A stretch of DNA of 64,000 nucleotides from Ariolimax columbianus (GCA_036924085.1 JAVGWX010000025.1:32127921-32191920), one strand, 5' to 3'; counted from the first letter of the stretch, positions 31,461 through 44,439 are shown. Notes: a model not told the origin generated them from the letters alone. Numbers and translations are program-made.

Positions 31461-32955
31461 AGCGATGATTTTTTGTGCTATGTATTAATGCTTGTTATGG
31501 TTTACAAAAATATATGTGACTTTATTGTTGACGTAGATCTAGCAAATACTATTTTCATTTATAAACATCATTGCATAATTTCAGAAGTGCCGGTTATGCT
31601 AGCAATCAGCTAGAGGTTAGTGATATTTAAGATAATATCTGTGGGTAACTGAGACGCTAGTCCGGTCAAGCACACCATATTGTCCAGGACGTTGCGTCAG
31701 GGTCAATCACAATGTTTTTCTTCCATCACGAACCTTTACTTTTTTGCACTCAGCCAGTCCATCCAGTCGAGTATTCTGTAAATCCGGGTTGTGGATGGGT
31801 GGGAAGATGGGAACTGCATATTCGCAGTCAGTGAAAGCAGAGAAAGTTTGTTTCGCGAGACGGTGATCATGATTGCCAGCAAATTCATGTACCTCAGCCG
31901 CGTTATTGCTCAGCAAGGTGTCCCGCAACTGACGCAGCTTTTTGACTGTAGTGTAGCTTGTCAGCGGACCTACGCTCTCTGCTCGCCCGTCGTCACAGGA
32001 CTCGACTGTGTTAGTACTGGATACATGAAAAGAGAATGACTTGCGCGATGAATTTTCTTTAAGTGAGAAAGGGTTGCGCAGTTTGTCGACCACACTCTCT
32101 CGCTCGAGTCCAACTTTAACCAGTGGCAAGACAAGTCAGGACGACTGGATATGAGCTCGGGTGCAGTGGTTGACCACGGATGCTCAAGTGCCTGGCCGTG
32201 TTCTGTGCGGTCCACACCGATCAGCACATTTGCATTCCGTTCTCTGGACAACATTCTGCTACTTAAGCCATATCAGGGCTTGGTGGTTCAAGATTGAGAA
32301 CGAACGACCCTAAGCCAGCAAGCCATATTATAAAAAAAACAAAATGCGATACTGGAGAAAACACTAAAAAGCTATCTTTCTTTTTTTTTTGCCTCGTTTA
32401 CCTTGGTTCCTAAGAGGCAGTATATTGTTCTGTGTTTTGCACTTTACAGCCTGGTTAAACCATATTCAGCACGAAACTTAATAGGTGTACGACCCTGTCA
32501 GATCAGGAATCTGAACACAGACATGTTTTGTTTGTGAGCCATCGAAACTTTGCAACCACGTATGAACACTTCTATAAAAGCTTAACACATGCAATTCCAA
32601 ATTCATATCTTTTCTATCGTTATCGCTGCTTGTTTCAAATCTATCAATAACATGACCTCCCATAGTGTATCCGGGGTCCTTACTGAGAATTGTAGAATAT
32701 AACCGCCACAGAATATTGTCACAGTAGGTCAAGGGCAAACATTCTTAAGGTGAGCGATGTATGTATTTCTCCTGAGTGGCCAAAACATTAATTGCATGTT
32801 GAAAGCGAGGACTAAGAGTTGTCCATGGATGTGGCAATCTCAAAATGTACAAATTATCGCTACCCTACTGCAAATAACTAGGAAAAGTATTTCCTAAAAG
32901 CTGTTTATGGTATGTCAAATACAATGCTGGACCCTTGCTTCAACAAAAAGAGATG
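31461..32955. other. No assigned feature (copy A unique part)
   Basis: Short frames exist on both strands (for example 31707-32129 and 32478-32738 minus), but copy B breaks them with single-base indels or mostly replacement changes, arguing against current coding. No family was recognised. Confidence 0.5.
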
Positions 32956-32959
32956 AGTA

Positions 32960-33300
32960 ATTATGATTTAACTTTACTTAACGTCTTTATACTGGTTTAG
33001 AAGACTATGCAGAGTCTGTACGCAACCAGTTTCATTTACATTTCCTTGCTCAATAAGCTATGCGCATCCAATGTATTCTTAAATGCATCAACTGCCTCTG
33101 CTTCCATCACTTCCTGGGGAAATGCATTCCAAGCATTCACCCCTCTCTGACTAAAGAAATATTTCCAAATATCAGATCTTGACCTTTCTTTATTTAATTT
33201 GAAGCTATGCCTTTTTTGTTCTGATTTGATTAATTGAACTCCATGCATGTATTGAAAGGCGTGACTAAAGAGAGTTGTGCATGAGGATAGCAACCTCATC
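32960..33300 (-). pseudogene. CR1-like LINE 3' end (copy A, second)
   Basis: Minus strand: KLNKERSRSDIWKYFFSQRG then VNAWNAFPQEVMEAEAVDAF and KNTLDAHSLLSKEM; tail TAAACCAGTATAAAGACGTTAAG. This part of the C-terminus has no internal stop. Confidence 0.8.
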
Positions 33301-33414
33301 ATGCAAGTAAACTGTTACATAAACTCCAACTGCAGGATCATGCAAAGCTTTTTGCTGAAGTCATCTTGATGGAGGTTGAATGTACTTGTACTGATGTGCT
33401 TCGGCTGGCGCGAA

Positions 33415-33600
33415 AAATGTCAAGAAAAGAGATCTTCCTTGTTCGTCTGCAGACCTCGAATTAAATTACTCTAACGAAGGCAGCAGTTGACTTGAGGGTC
33501 TGAGCACTTCTGTACAGCTACTCGTGGAATGACACTGGTTGTTGACAAATGCTACTTCTTGTCGGTAAACGATGGACAGGGCTGCAAAATGTGTTCTGAT
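33415..33600 (-). pseudogene. I-group LINE 3' tail fragment (copy A)
   Basis: Shares TCTAACGAAGGCAGCAGTTGAC and a TTGTCGGTAAACGATGG region with the tails at 34150 and 50220, which encode the end of the zinc knuckle region and the C-terminus. Degraded. Confidence 0.55.
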
Positions 33601-33892
33601 GTCATGGGGGATGTGCCGAGAAGATAGATGGCCAGCTAGAGTCGTTGCCTTGTGTTTTAATTCAAGTCAGCTAATCCTCAATCTTAACCATTGTCTTTCG
33701 TGTTGATCGTCCACGGCAACGGTTGATGAGTCTCGGGCAGCGTGGAGGAAAACGGAGTATAATCGAAATGTCTCAGCGAGGTGTTCCGCGGGAGACTCCA
33801 TTAGTGGTGAGGTCTTGTATTTCGTTTAGTGTAAAGTGCAGAATCTGCAACAAAAGAAATAGTATTTGTAAGATTATGTGTTTAAATTAATC

Positions 33893-34080
33893 TTAGTCTT
33901 AGTAGACCTGTAATTCTACAAGGGAAGATGACCCTGTGGAGGTCCCAGCTGTGGTGTGAGCTGGATAAAGGAGGGATGAGGATTTCCTGCTTAGCGTGTT
34001 AGGCTCGAGCAGCTTATTACTCCGTTGTGTTAAGACAAGTGCCAAGAAGTTTGGTTAATAGATCAGGGAGTCCATCTTAA
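33893..34080 (+). repeat. Dispersed element D1, unexpanded copy (copy A)
   Basis: TAGACCTGTAATTCTACAAG, GTGTGAGCTGGATAAAG, TTTCCTGCTTAGCGTG and CCATCTTAATGG in the same order as 4786-5460, but with one copy of the part that forms the 74-bp array there. The 3' part present at 53594-53925 is missing here. Confidence 0.78.
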
Positions 34081-34114
34081 TGGAATTCCCTAGTAGTGGA
34101 TCCAACGGGAAGCT

Positions 34115-34370
34115 TCGACTGGTTCATTTCTTCTTCTCCTTTTTCGTTCGTCTTCTGACATCAACTTTAATGACTCTAACGAAGTCATCAGTCGACTCAA
34201 GGCTCTCTACGCTTCCGTACAGCGTCTCGTGGAAGGACACTAGCTGTTGCCAAATGCTACTTCTTTTGTCGGTATACTGTGGACATGAGTGAAAAATATG
34301 TTCTGCCTTTATTTTGCACTGTACGTTGCCCTGATGAATGCTTTAGTCTCATTGTATGTAATTTCTGTAT
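34115..34370 (-). pseudogene. I-group LINE 3' tail fragment (copy A, second)
   Basis: TTCTTCTTCTCC tail, then TCTCGTGGAAGGACACTAGC and CTTTTGTCGGTATACTGTGG. Same family as 50183-50690; short and frameshifted. Confidence 0.6.
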
Positions 34371-34499
34371 CTAACGTAGGTTAGGTTCTTGATTTTGTTC
34401 CATAGCGGTATTTTAACCATTCCTATCTATTTTGTATACTCCACAGGCGATAAGAGAGAGACTGGAACATGAGGGAACTACGTTTTGAACTCTCCCAGT

Positions 34500-37400
34500 T
34501 TTACTACTATAATCGCTCAGCAATTTATATAATGTGCAGACCGACACTGTGCATTAATGTCTGAAATAGTATCTTGCTATCCACATGTTAACAAACTGAC
34601 CCTAGGCATTACAGTTCTAACTAGTATCTTACTATCCATATTTTAACAAACTCACCCTAGGCATTACAGTCCTAGCTAGTATCTTACTATGCTACATCAA
34701 GTTTTAATGTCCTATATATAGTATCTTACTATCCACAGACTATCATTCCACCATTAAATGTTGATGTCCTACACAGTTTCTACCTAAGCACATGGTAACA
34801 GTCTTTTATATAATACCTTACTATATGAATATTAACATACAGACAATAAACGGTATTGTCCTACAAAGTATCGCACTATCCCCATTAAACATAAGTTCAC
34901 TGACTCGAAACTTTACAGTCCTACATTGTAATTTGCTATCTATATATTAACAGACCAATACCAAGTTTTATTGTTCTTCAAAGTATTATACAATCCCAAT
35001 GGCATCAGACTGACAGAGAGCTTTAATGTCTTACACAGGATCTTACAATCCACATATTAACAAACCAACTCTAGATTGAATGCACTGCACAGTATCCACT
35101 ATCCAGATGTTAGACTTACCCAACACATTGATGTCCTACATAGTTCCTTACTGCCACCATGTTAACAGGCCAACACAGAGTTTGAATGTCTTACAGAGTA
35201 TCTTACTATCCACATGTCAATAGGCCAGGACAGAGCTTTAATGTGCTACAGAGTATCTTACTATCCACATGTTAACAGGCCAACACAGAGCTTGAATCTC
35301 CTACAGAGTATCTTACTAACCCAATGTTAACAGGCCAACACAGAGCTTGAATGTCCTACAGAATATCTAACTATCCACATGTCAACAGGCCAAGACAGAG
35401 CTTGAATGTCCTACAGAGTATCTTACTATCCAGATGTTAGCAAGCCAACATAGAGCTTGAATGTCCTACAAAGTATCTTACTATCCCCATGTCAACAAGC
35501 AAACACAGAGCTTGAATGTCCTACAGAGTATTTTACTATCCATTTTACAACAGGCCAACACAGAGCTTGAATGTCCTACAGAGTATCTTACTATCCACAT
35601 GGCAACAAGCCAACACAGAGCTTGAATGTCCTACATAGTATTTTACTATCCACTTGTCAACAGGCAAACACATAGCTTGAATGTCCTACAGAGTATCTTA
35701 CTATCCACATGTCAACAGGCCAACACAGAGCTTTAATGTCCTACATAGTATTTTACTATCCACATGTCAACAGGCAGACACATAGCTTGAATGTCCTACA
35801 GAGTATCTTACTATCCACATGACAGCGTACTTCGAAGAAGATATCTTACTGTACCTATGTCATCAGCCCGACTCTGAGCTTTGCTATCCTACATGATATT
35901 GTACTATCCACATGTTTTAATGTCATTCATAGCATTTTACAGTCTCCATGTCAACAGACCAACACCAAGCTGTAATGTCCTAATATAAAATCTTTCTTTC
36001 TAAATGTAAGTAGACCTAATATCAAGCTGTAATGTACTACATATAATCTTACTATCTAAATTTTAACAGACCAATGCTATTCGCTAATATCCTACATATT
36101 ATCTTACTGTCACCATGAGGATGGTGTGGCCTAGTGGTTAAGGTGGCACGGCTCAAAACCCAAAGGTGCTGGGTTCAAACCCCATAACAGCGTCGTTACC
36201 CCGGTAAAGAGAAACCTTAGAAAATGCAAGAGGACGCAGACCATTACAAAAAATGCATGCTGAAGTTGGATGCACTTGGCCGACAGGCGCAAAATAAAAA
36301 CCACAGTACAATGTACACCACCTTGGGGATTAGAGAAATAAGGCGAACTAAAAAAAAAAAACAAACTGTCACCATATCAACATAATTACACTAAGCTTCA
36401 GTGTCCTATATATTATCTTAATGTCTTCATATAACCAACCGATTCTTTAGATTTAATGCGATACATAGCATCTTACTGTCTACATATTAGCATACTATCT
36501 GAGTATCCCAACAGTAACATACACGAACAGTCACCTAACTTTACTGTCCTGCATAGCATTTTACAATCCCCATGTTAACAAACCTACCTAAAAGCATTAG
36601 TGTGCTACATAATATCTTACTGACCCCACTTTAACAGATCTAAACTGAGCTTGACGGTCCTATAAAGTATCTCACTGACGCCACTTTAATAGACCAAATC
36701 TGATTTTTAATCTCCTACATAGTATCTTAGTATCAGCATGACAAAAGATGAAGGCTAACACTGAGCTTTAAGGTCCTAGGTAGTATCTTACTGTCTGTAT
36801 ATTAAAAGATGGACACCAAGATAATTGTCCTGTAAAGTATCATACTATCCCTATCTTAGCAGGCCGACAACAAGCTGTAATGTCCTACATAGTACATTAC
36901 TAATTTGCATGATAATAGCCAAAAACCGAGCTATTGGAATAGATGACGTACATAGTATCTAACTATACAACTGTTAGCAGAAAGACACTGAGTTTTATTG
37001 TCCTATGTAGCATTAAACTGTTTGCATGTTTACAAACCATTCCCATTTGTTAATGTCCTACATGTAATCTTACTGTCCAGAAGTTAACAAACTAACACAA
37101 AGCTTAAATGACCTACTTTTAATCTTTCTGTACAAGGATAGCTGTCTAACACAAATCTTTAATGTCCTACCTATTGTTTTACTATCCACACGTTATAACA
37201 GAATGAAAGCAAGCTTCACTTTTCTACATAACATCAAACTATCCACTTTATAACACACAGACAGTGAACTGTCATGTGCTACTTATTTTCTTAATATCCA
37301 CATGTTAATATACATCAACTGAGAAATAATGTTGTATATATTTTCTCACTATCCACATGAAAACAGACCAACCTCATGAACAGGTGTCCTACATAGTTTA

Positions 37401-40015
37401 TTTTTTCCCCCAGGTAAACAGACCAAAACTGAGTAGTTATGTCCTACATAGTATCTTACTCTCCGCTTGTTAACAGACCAACACTGATCTGTAATGTCCT
37501 TTATAGTATCTTACTATCCCCAGGTCAAAATACCAACACAGAGCAGTAATGTCCTACATAGTATCTTACTATCCGCGTGTTAACAGAATGACAGCTAGCA
37601 TTACTTTACCTCATAGTATTGTACTATTCACTTGTTAGCATACGAACAGTGAGCTTTCATGTCCTACATATTTTCTTAATATTCAAATGTTAACGCATAA
37701 CAGCCGAGATGTAAAGTTGTATATATTATCTTTCCCCTTGATAAAACATCAACACTGAGCTGTAATGTCATACATAATATCTTACTAATAATCATATTTA
37801 CAGACCAACACAGAGAACACGTGTCCTACACAATGTCTTACAGTTCACATGTATTAACAGACCAACACTGAGAACACGTGTCCTACACAATATCTTACAG
37901 TTCACATGTATTAACAGACCAACACTGAGAACACGTGTCCTACACAATATCTTACAGTTCACATGTATTAACAGACAAACACTGAGCTTTTCTGTTCTAT
38001 TAAGTGTGTTACCTTCCATTTGTTAACAAATAGAAACCAATAATACATTTCCTAAACAGCATCCTGCTGTCCCCAAGTCAATAGGCCAACAATGAGCTGT
38101 GATGTTCTAAAGAAATATTTACTATCAATACATTAACAAACCCACACTGAGCCTTATCGCCAAAATAAAAGTATCTTCCTTTCCCCCCCAAAAAGGATTG
38201 CAATAGACTTAATTATTTTATCTGACTATCACAGTGCAAACAGAATGACACCGTGGTTCAATGTCCTTTATATTATCTTGATATTCACAGGACAAAAGAA
38301 GTAGGCGGACAACAAACTCTACTGTCCCACATAGTATCTTACTTTCCACCTCTCAACAAACTGACCATGTCCGTTAATGTTGTACATATTATACTACTAA
38401 TCACATGTTAATAGATCCACACTTTGCTTCAATGCCCTACATTTTATTTTTGAATCCCCATGCCAGAAGAACACTTAGCTTTACTGTTATACATACTATC
38501 TTACCATCCAAATGTCGACAGACCGGCAACAAGATTTGATACCCTTCATATTATTTTACCATCCACATGTTAACAGACCAGCACCGCGATTTGATACCCT
38601 ATATATTATCTTACCACCCACATGTTAACAGACCAGCGCCAAGATTTGCTACCCTAAATATTATCTTACCATTCACATGTTAACAGACCAGAACCGAGAT
38701 TTGATACCCTACATATTATCTTACCACCCACATGTTAACAGACCAGCGCCAAGATTTGCTACCCTAAATATTATCTTACCATTCACATGTTAACAGACCA
38801 GCACCGCGATTTGATACCCTATATATTATCTTACCACCCACATGTTAACAGACCAGCGCCAAGATTTGCTACCCTAAATATTATCTTACCACCCACATGT
38901 TAACAGACCAGCGCCAAGATTTGCTACCCTAAATATTATCTTACCATTCACATGTTAACAGACCAGAACCGAGATTTGATACCCTACATATTATCTTACC
39001 CTCCAAATGTTAACAGACCAGCACCAAGATTTGATACCCTAAATATTATCTTACAATCCATTTGATAACTGACCAATACTAGAATTGAATACCTTACATA
39101 TTACCTTACTATCCACATGGCAACATATGTAGATCGCAATGTAATTTTACAGTCTTACGTAGTACCTACAATCCATAAATTAACAGACCAACACCAAAAT
39201 GTGTGTTCTACATAGCCGTTTACTTTCACTGTGTTTTAGTGAAATGAGATACCAAAGGATGCAGAGCTGAGGCAAAAGCTATGGTGCAGCCACTATATCC
39301 TGGTAAAGATTATGGGCTGCATCATGATTACTGGCTTGCAGATATAACATGACCAAAGGATCCTGAATGCAAAGAGGAATAAAGAATGTTTGCACGCTAA
39401 AGGACTAAAATTGAGTTTTAATGTCCTACATATTATCTCTTTATCTACATATTAACAGATAGACACTAAGATTTAATGGTGTACATATTATCTTACTATC
39501 CACATGTTAGGAGTCAGATACTGAGCTTAAATTTCTTACATAAGGTCTTCCTATTTACAAATCAACAGATGCAAACCAACTTGGAGATTTACTGTCTTGA
39601 AATTATCTTACTATCCACATGTTAGTAGACTAACACTCAGTTTTAATGTCCTACATAGTATCTCACTATCAACATATTAGCAGATTGACACCAAGCTTTA
39701 ATCTTCTATATGATATTTTACTATTCACATGTTAGCATACCAACCGCAAGCTTGTTAGCAGTCTAACGCAGAGCTTTGATGTCCTACATAGTATCTCACT
39801 ATCAACATATTAGCAGATTGACACATACTTTAATCTTCTACATGATATTTTACTATTCACATGTTAGCACACCAACCGCAAGCTTGTTAGCAGTCTAACG
39901 TAGAGCTTTGATGTCCTACATAGTTTCTCACTATCAACATATTAACAGTCTGACACCAAGCTTTAATCTTCTACACAGTATCTTGCTATCCATATGTTAA
40001 CACACACACACAGCA
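34500..40015 (+). repeat. ~55-bp satellite array (copy A), about 5.5 kb
   Basis: Roughly 100 diverged monomers of about 55 bp with the pattern GTCCTACATAGTATCTTACT, ATCCACATGTTAACAGACCA, ACACTGAGCTTTAAT. Local homogeneous runs stand out: 35150-35820 (AGGCCAACACAGAGCTTGAA), 37800-37990 (GAACACGTGTCCTACACAAT), 38560-39060 (CAGACCAGCACC-AGATTTGA) and a ~140-bp composite at 39640-39990. Interrupted by the SINE at 36117-36364 and by unrelated sequence near 39230-39400. Confidence 0.92.
36117..36364 (+). mobile_element. tRNA-derived SINE (copy A)
   Basis: The head carries a pol III A box TGGCCTAGTGG (36127-36137) and B box GGGTTCAAACC (36171-36181) at tRNA spacing. A non-tRNA body with CTTGGCCGACAGGCGCAAA follows, then a poly(A) end. 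An 11-bp target-site duplication ACTGTCACCAT lies at 36106-36116 and 36365-36375. It sits inside the satellite and is shared with copy B. Minus-strand frame 36131-36364 is a shadow. Confidence 0.92.
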
Positions 40016-40047
40016 ATAGTTACGTTCTTACATATAATCTTACTACC

Positions 40048-40221
40048 CACATGTTAAACACAATAGCATTATCAACTCTCAAACACTTCGACGGTTTGCA
40101 AAGACTGGCCTTTTCAAACAAGCTTAACGCCTACTGTGTATGTATTTGCTTAATGGATGAATCAACAACAACAGATCCAATCGAAGGTGTTTTGCAATCA
40201 ATTCTAGAGCTGCATTTATAG
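40048..40221 (+). other. Small open frame at the satellite's edge, present in both copies
   Basis: About 55 codons (ALSTLKHFDGLQRLAFSNKL ... PIEGVLQSILELHL) outside the repeat, also open at 59598-59761. Between copies five of the six codon changes are replacements, so no purifying selection shows. Several AATAAA motifs follow (40341, 40460), so a former terminal exon is possible but unproven. Confidence 0.25.
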
Positions 40222-40815
40222 TGCCAGTAGGAACAGTACGTAATAAGTAGTTTTGGAAATGTATGTTTAAAATAATAAGATATGTATTACTATCATGCTT
40301 TCAATTTGGTGTATTTTAATAGTGTCAGTATTCGAATATATCATAAATAAACAGAGTGACAGCAAAGAGCAATTTTATCAATACCTGGGCTTTAGTAATG
40401 TGTACTTTAATATCTGTTTGTTTACATTTGTTAATATGGCACCTTATGCGTCTTGTGAAATAAAGAAATAAACAAGAAACAAACACACACTGGAATAAGG
40501 TTCAATTTAATGTTTACGTATTTCTTATGCCACATTATGAATATTATGTCTACATATATTCAGCCAGCAGTAAACATGCAAGATACAATATGGCTAGTTT
40601 TATTAAAATGATGGTAATGGATGTCCTGTTCTAAAAAATGTACAGTTTAAAATTTGGATATGTACAATGAGACTAACAATCTATAGATGGTATGTTAGAG
40701 AAATTTATAACATAACAGTCTACATACATTTGCTTTTACATATCCAAGCTTGAACAATTTAAAAGTAGCACACACGGAATATAAGCACGCTTAACCATAA
40801 ACAACTTTCAGCACA
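40222..40815. other. AT-rich unique end of copy A
   Basis: AT-rich sequence with no recognisable coding or RNA feature. It ends at the duplication breakpoint CAACTTTCAGCACA. Confidence 0.5.
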
Positions 40816-41275
40816 AGACATACGGATGTGAAACGTGGACCCCCACACAAACACTTAAGAAAAGGATTGCATCTTTTAAACTAAAGGGCTACAGAAAAGT
40901 GTTCAAAATACAATGGATAGCAAAAAGGAAAAATGCAGATATCCTTAACTTAACTTAACGTCCTTAAACTGGTTTAGAAGACTCTGCAGAATCTGAATAC
41001 ATACAGTTTCATTTCATCACCTCGCTCTAAAAGCTATGCGCATCCAATTTATTCTTAAATGAATTAACTGTCCTTCCCTCCACTACCTCCCCTGGCAATG
41101 TATTCCAAGCATTCACCACTCTCTAATTTTAAAGATATTTCCTAATATCGACTCTGGACCTCTCTTTAGTTAATGTGTAATTAATTATGCCCTCTTGTTC
41201 TAGTTGGTGGCTGTATTTTTTTTAAAAACTTGCTATAGTCTAATTTATCCATTCCTCTGATCATCTTATAAACCA
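40816..41275 (+). repeat. Third partial copy of the duplication's start
   Basis: AGACATACGGATGTGAAACG onward matches 29787-30240 (LINE fragment, then CR1-like tail with TTAACTTAACTTAACG). The shared sequence stops near 41275. It joins directly to the end of copy A. AGACATACGG agrees with copy B (49422) rather than copy A (AGACATGCGG). Confidence 0.88.
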
Positions 41276-41639
41276 ATTTTCCTCTTAGCCATCACCCTAG
41301 TTTGGATTTACCTCCAACTAGTTGTTATTGGACGATTAATTCAGAATTCCTCTCACTCTAAATGTCGCAGTAGCAGAACGTGACGACTTCTGACTGCCAC
41401 TAACCCCCCACTACCTAAATCGGAACCCAGAGTGGTCAGCTCATAACCCCCACCTGTACCAGACACATTCTTTCCCTAACCCCTTTTTTCCTTTGTCGAC
41501 TTAGTGTCGAGATAGTGATTGACCTTGGCACACATTCAGGTAACCGTTGTTCCCAGAGTCGCCGACCCCATCACTCCTGCCCTTAACGCCCATGCTCCAG
41601 CTAGAACTGTTACACATGTGAAGAATTCTTTGAGGGAGA
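41276..41639. other. No recognisable feature
   Basis: Unique sequence between the partial copy and the GA-rich array; no coding frame of note. Confidence 0.5.
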
Positions 41640-42410
41640 TGACTCTTGAGGGTTCCTTGTAAGGGATGTTATGTAGGAGTCAACTGGGAGAGATGACTTT
41701 TGGAGGAAGGGCTCTTTGAGAGAAATGACATGTTCACAGAGGTAGAGAGAGAGAGATGACATGTGGGGGTTCACAAAGAGAGAGATGACATGTGGGGGCT
41801 CACAGAGAGAGAGAGATGACATGTGGTGGTTCACATATAGAGAGATGACATGTGGGGGTTCACAGAGAGAGATGACATGTGTGGGTTCACAGAGAGAGAG
41901 AGAGATGACATGTGGTGGTTCATAGAGAGAGAGAGAGAGATGACATGTGGTGGTTCACATATAGAGAAATGACATGTGGGGGTTCACAGAGAGAGAGATG
42001 ACATGTGGGGGTTCACAGAGAGAGATGACATGTGGGGGTTCACAGAGAGAGAGATGACATGTGGTGGCTCACAGAGAGAGAGAAATGACATATGGGGGCT
42101 TACAGAGGGAGATGACATGTGGTGGTTCAGAGAGAGAGATAGGACATGTGGTGGTTCAGAGAGAGATATGACATGACATGTGGGGAGTTCACAGAGAGAG
42201 AGAGAGTGATGGCATGTGGTTCACATGGAGAGAGAGACATGTGGGGGGTTCACAGAGAGAGAGATGACATGTGGGGGTTTACAGAGGAAGATGACATGTG
42301 GTGGTTCAGAGAGAGAGAGAGAGATAACATGTGGCGGTTCACAGAGAAAGAGAGAGATGACATGTGGGGGTTCAATAAGAGAAATGACATGTGGGGGTTA
42401 ACTAAAGGGG
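41640..42410. repeat. GA-rich ~29-bp minisatellite
   Basis: Units of variable length (about 25-36 bp) of ATGACATGTGGGGGTTCACA plus a (GA)n stretch whose length varies between units. Confidence 0.9.
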
Positions 42411-42504
42411 AGCGGCGATTGTGGGGAATGGGAAGAGTTTCATTAAGAGAAATGACATTTGTAAGGTTTTTTTTTTTGTTGGTATGGCTCAGATAATAGT
42501 ACCA

Positions 42505-42895
42505 TGTGTATGTTTGACATCTACCACCAACCTGGCACACATACCATGTCTATGTTTGACATCTACCACTAACCTGCATACATACCATGTCTATGTTAGA
42601 CATCTACCACCAACCTGGCACACATACCATGTCTATGTTTGACATCTACCACCAACCTGGCACACATATCATGTCTATGTTTGACATCTACCACTAACCT
42701 GCATACATACCATGTCTATGTTTGACATCTACCACCAACCTGGCACACATATCATGTCTATGTTTGACATCTACCACTAACCTGCATACATACCATGTCT
42801 ATGTTAGACATCTACCACCAACCTGGCACACATACCATGTCTATGTTTGACATCTACCACCAACCTGCATACATACCATGTCTATGTTTGATTGT
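42505..42895. repeat. 42-bp minisatellite
   Basis: About 9 units of ACATACCATGTCTATGTTTG then ACATCTACCACCAACCTG. CTGGCACACAT and CTGCATACAT versions alternate. 42900-43299 holds no recognisable feature. Confidence 0.93.
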
Positions 42896-43299
42896 GTTGT
42901 TACATGATGAAATGCCTACCACAAACCTGCACATACTAGTTGAGTTGTCTTTGAACACTAGTCGTGTTGTCTTTGTAACAGATCCATGTGAAGCAGAGGA
43001 GATTTTGGCTGGAGACTTATTTTCAGAGAAAATTGGCTGAGAATGTTTTTGGCAAGGTCAGGTCAATCTAGGGCCAACACAATGCCATTGTTAGGTTGGG
43101 GTTTGAATTGGAAATGTGAGAGAGAGAGAGGCAGCAGTGAGTTGAGACTGGTTTGTCTGAGTTGGTGGTAGTGGCTTTTAGACCTACCCACTCTTTATAT
43201 TGGACCAGTATCAGTAGGGCAGTTAGCAACAATTAATCGTATGTCAGGCTACCACATTTGGAATGTTGGAGTGACAAGTAGCCATAGAGTCAATAAGAT

Positions 43300-43445
43300 T
43301 CAAAAGGGGAGTAGCCAAGATAAGATTGATGGCTGACCAGTCAACTAGGAAGGAACTGTGTCTGCTGCCATCTTTGATTGGGTGGAGCTAGAAAGGGGTC
43401 TTTAAAAGAGAGAGGAGATTTGATATTTGGCATTCGAGAGCTGGA
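43300..43445 (+). repeat. Inverted repeat, left arm
   Basis: TCAAAAGGGGAGTAGCCAAG and GGCTGACCAGTCAACTAGGA recur, reverse complemented, at 48945-49091. The outer 80 bp are clearly similar; similarity continues weakly to CGAGAGCTG. Confidence 0.8.
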
Positions 43446-43555
43446 GAGAGGTTAACCACTGTGAGTTTCATGGGCATTGCATTATTGCCTAATGGAACGG
43501 GCAGTGAACCAATCTCAGCAACTGGAACAGGAAATTTGTTCACTTGCAGTGACAG

Positions 43556-43925
43556 TTTCATGAACTGAAGTGATGGACTCAGTGACAGTTTCACAAACTG
43601 ATGTGATGGACTCAGTGACAGTTTCACAAACTGAAGTGATGGACTCAGTGGCAGTTTCACAAACTGAAGTGATGGACTCAGTGACAGTTTCACAAACTGA
43701 AGTGATGGACTCAGTGACAGTTTCACAAACTGAAGTGATGGACTCAGTGGCAGTTTCACAAACTGAAGTGATGGACTCAGTGGCAGTTTCACAAACTGAA
43801 GTGATGGACTCAGTGGCAGTTTCACAAACTGAAGTGATGGACTCAGTGGCAGTTTCACAAACTGAAGTGATGGACTCAGTGACAGTTTCACAAACTGAAG
43901 TGATGGACTCAGTGGCAGTTTCAAC
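43556..43925. repeat. 33-bp minisatellite
   Basis: Eleven units of 33 bp (TGAAGTGATGGACTCAGTGG plus CAGTTTCACAAAC). Three open frames are artefacts of the 33-bp period. 43930-44430 has nothing recognisable. Confidence 0.96.
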
Positions 43926-44439
43926 AGGCATTTGTTCTTGATGTCCTACTGAAGTCGAGCAAACTGCTTGTATGCATGATTTACATCAGGTGTGTTGGCC
44001 ATAGCCGCTGATTGAAAGAAAATTGTAACCTGAATCCTCAGGGAGCAACCTTGCAATAATAGCAAGACACTATAAACTTGCAATATAGAACCGACGATAC
44101 ATGTGACAGAGCTAGGATATCTTTCTGACTGTGAGTTAAAGTTACAAGATCTAATACTTGACGTTACAACTTAAACATAGAAAGCTCTAGAAGCTTATGA
44201 GAACAATAAAACAAGATTTATTACAAAAGTGTTTGTTTACAACATGATAAAAATGTAAACTAACTAAACGACAATCAATCTTTCTAACTCAGGGAATGTT
44301 AACATGAGGTTGAATGGGATCCCAGCAACTATCATCCCAGGTTGATAGTCTATCCTAATCTATTTGCTGAAGTTAATGATAAACATAAAGTCAGCAGACC
44401 ACAGTAATGTGTACAATACCTGGAAGAAGATGATAAGAA

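Larger units (their letters stand above)
29460..40815 (+). repeat. Segmental duplication, copy A (~11.36 kb)
   Basis: Collinear with copy B (49092-60356) from TGTGTCCACGTG to CAACTTTCAGCACA. A spot check of 120 bp at 34441 versus 54391 gave 4 mismatches (about 97% identity). Differences include array copy numbers, a ~280-bp block at 29908-30190 present only in A, a ~205-bp block present only in B (50179-50384), and a ~325-bp block (53594-53925) present only in B. Confidence 0.95.

Noticed and set aside
31707..32129. 140-codon minus-strand gene in duplication copy A
   Set aside because: Copy B has a 1-bp deletion and mostly replacement changes, and no domain was recognised.
36117..36190. Functional tRNA gene
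   Set aside because: It has A and B boxes but is followed by a SINE body, poly(A) and target-site duplication, and is duplicated identically at 55851.
43388..43941. Frames of 123-178 codons
   Set aside because: Shadows of the 33-bp array.
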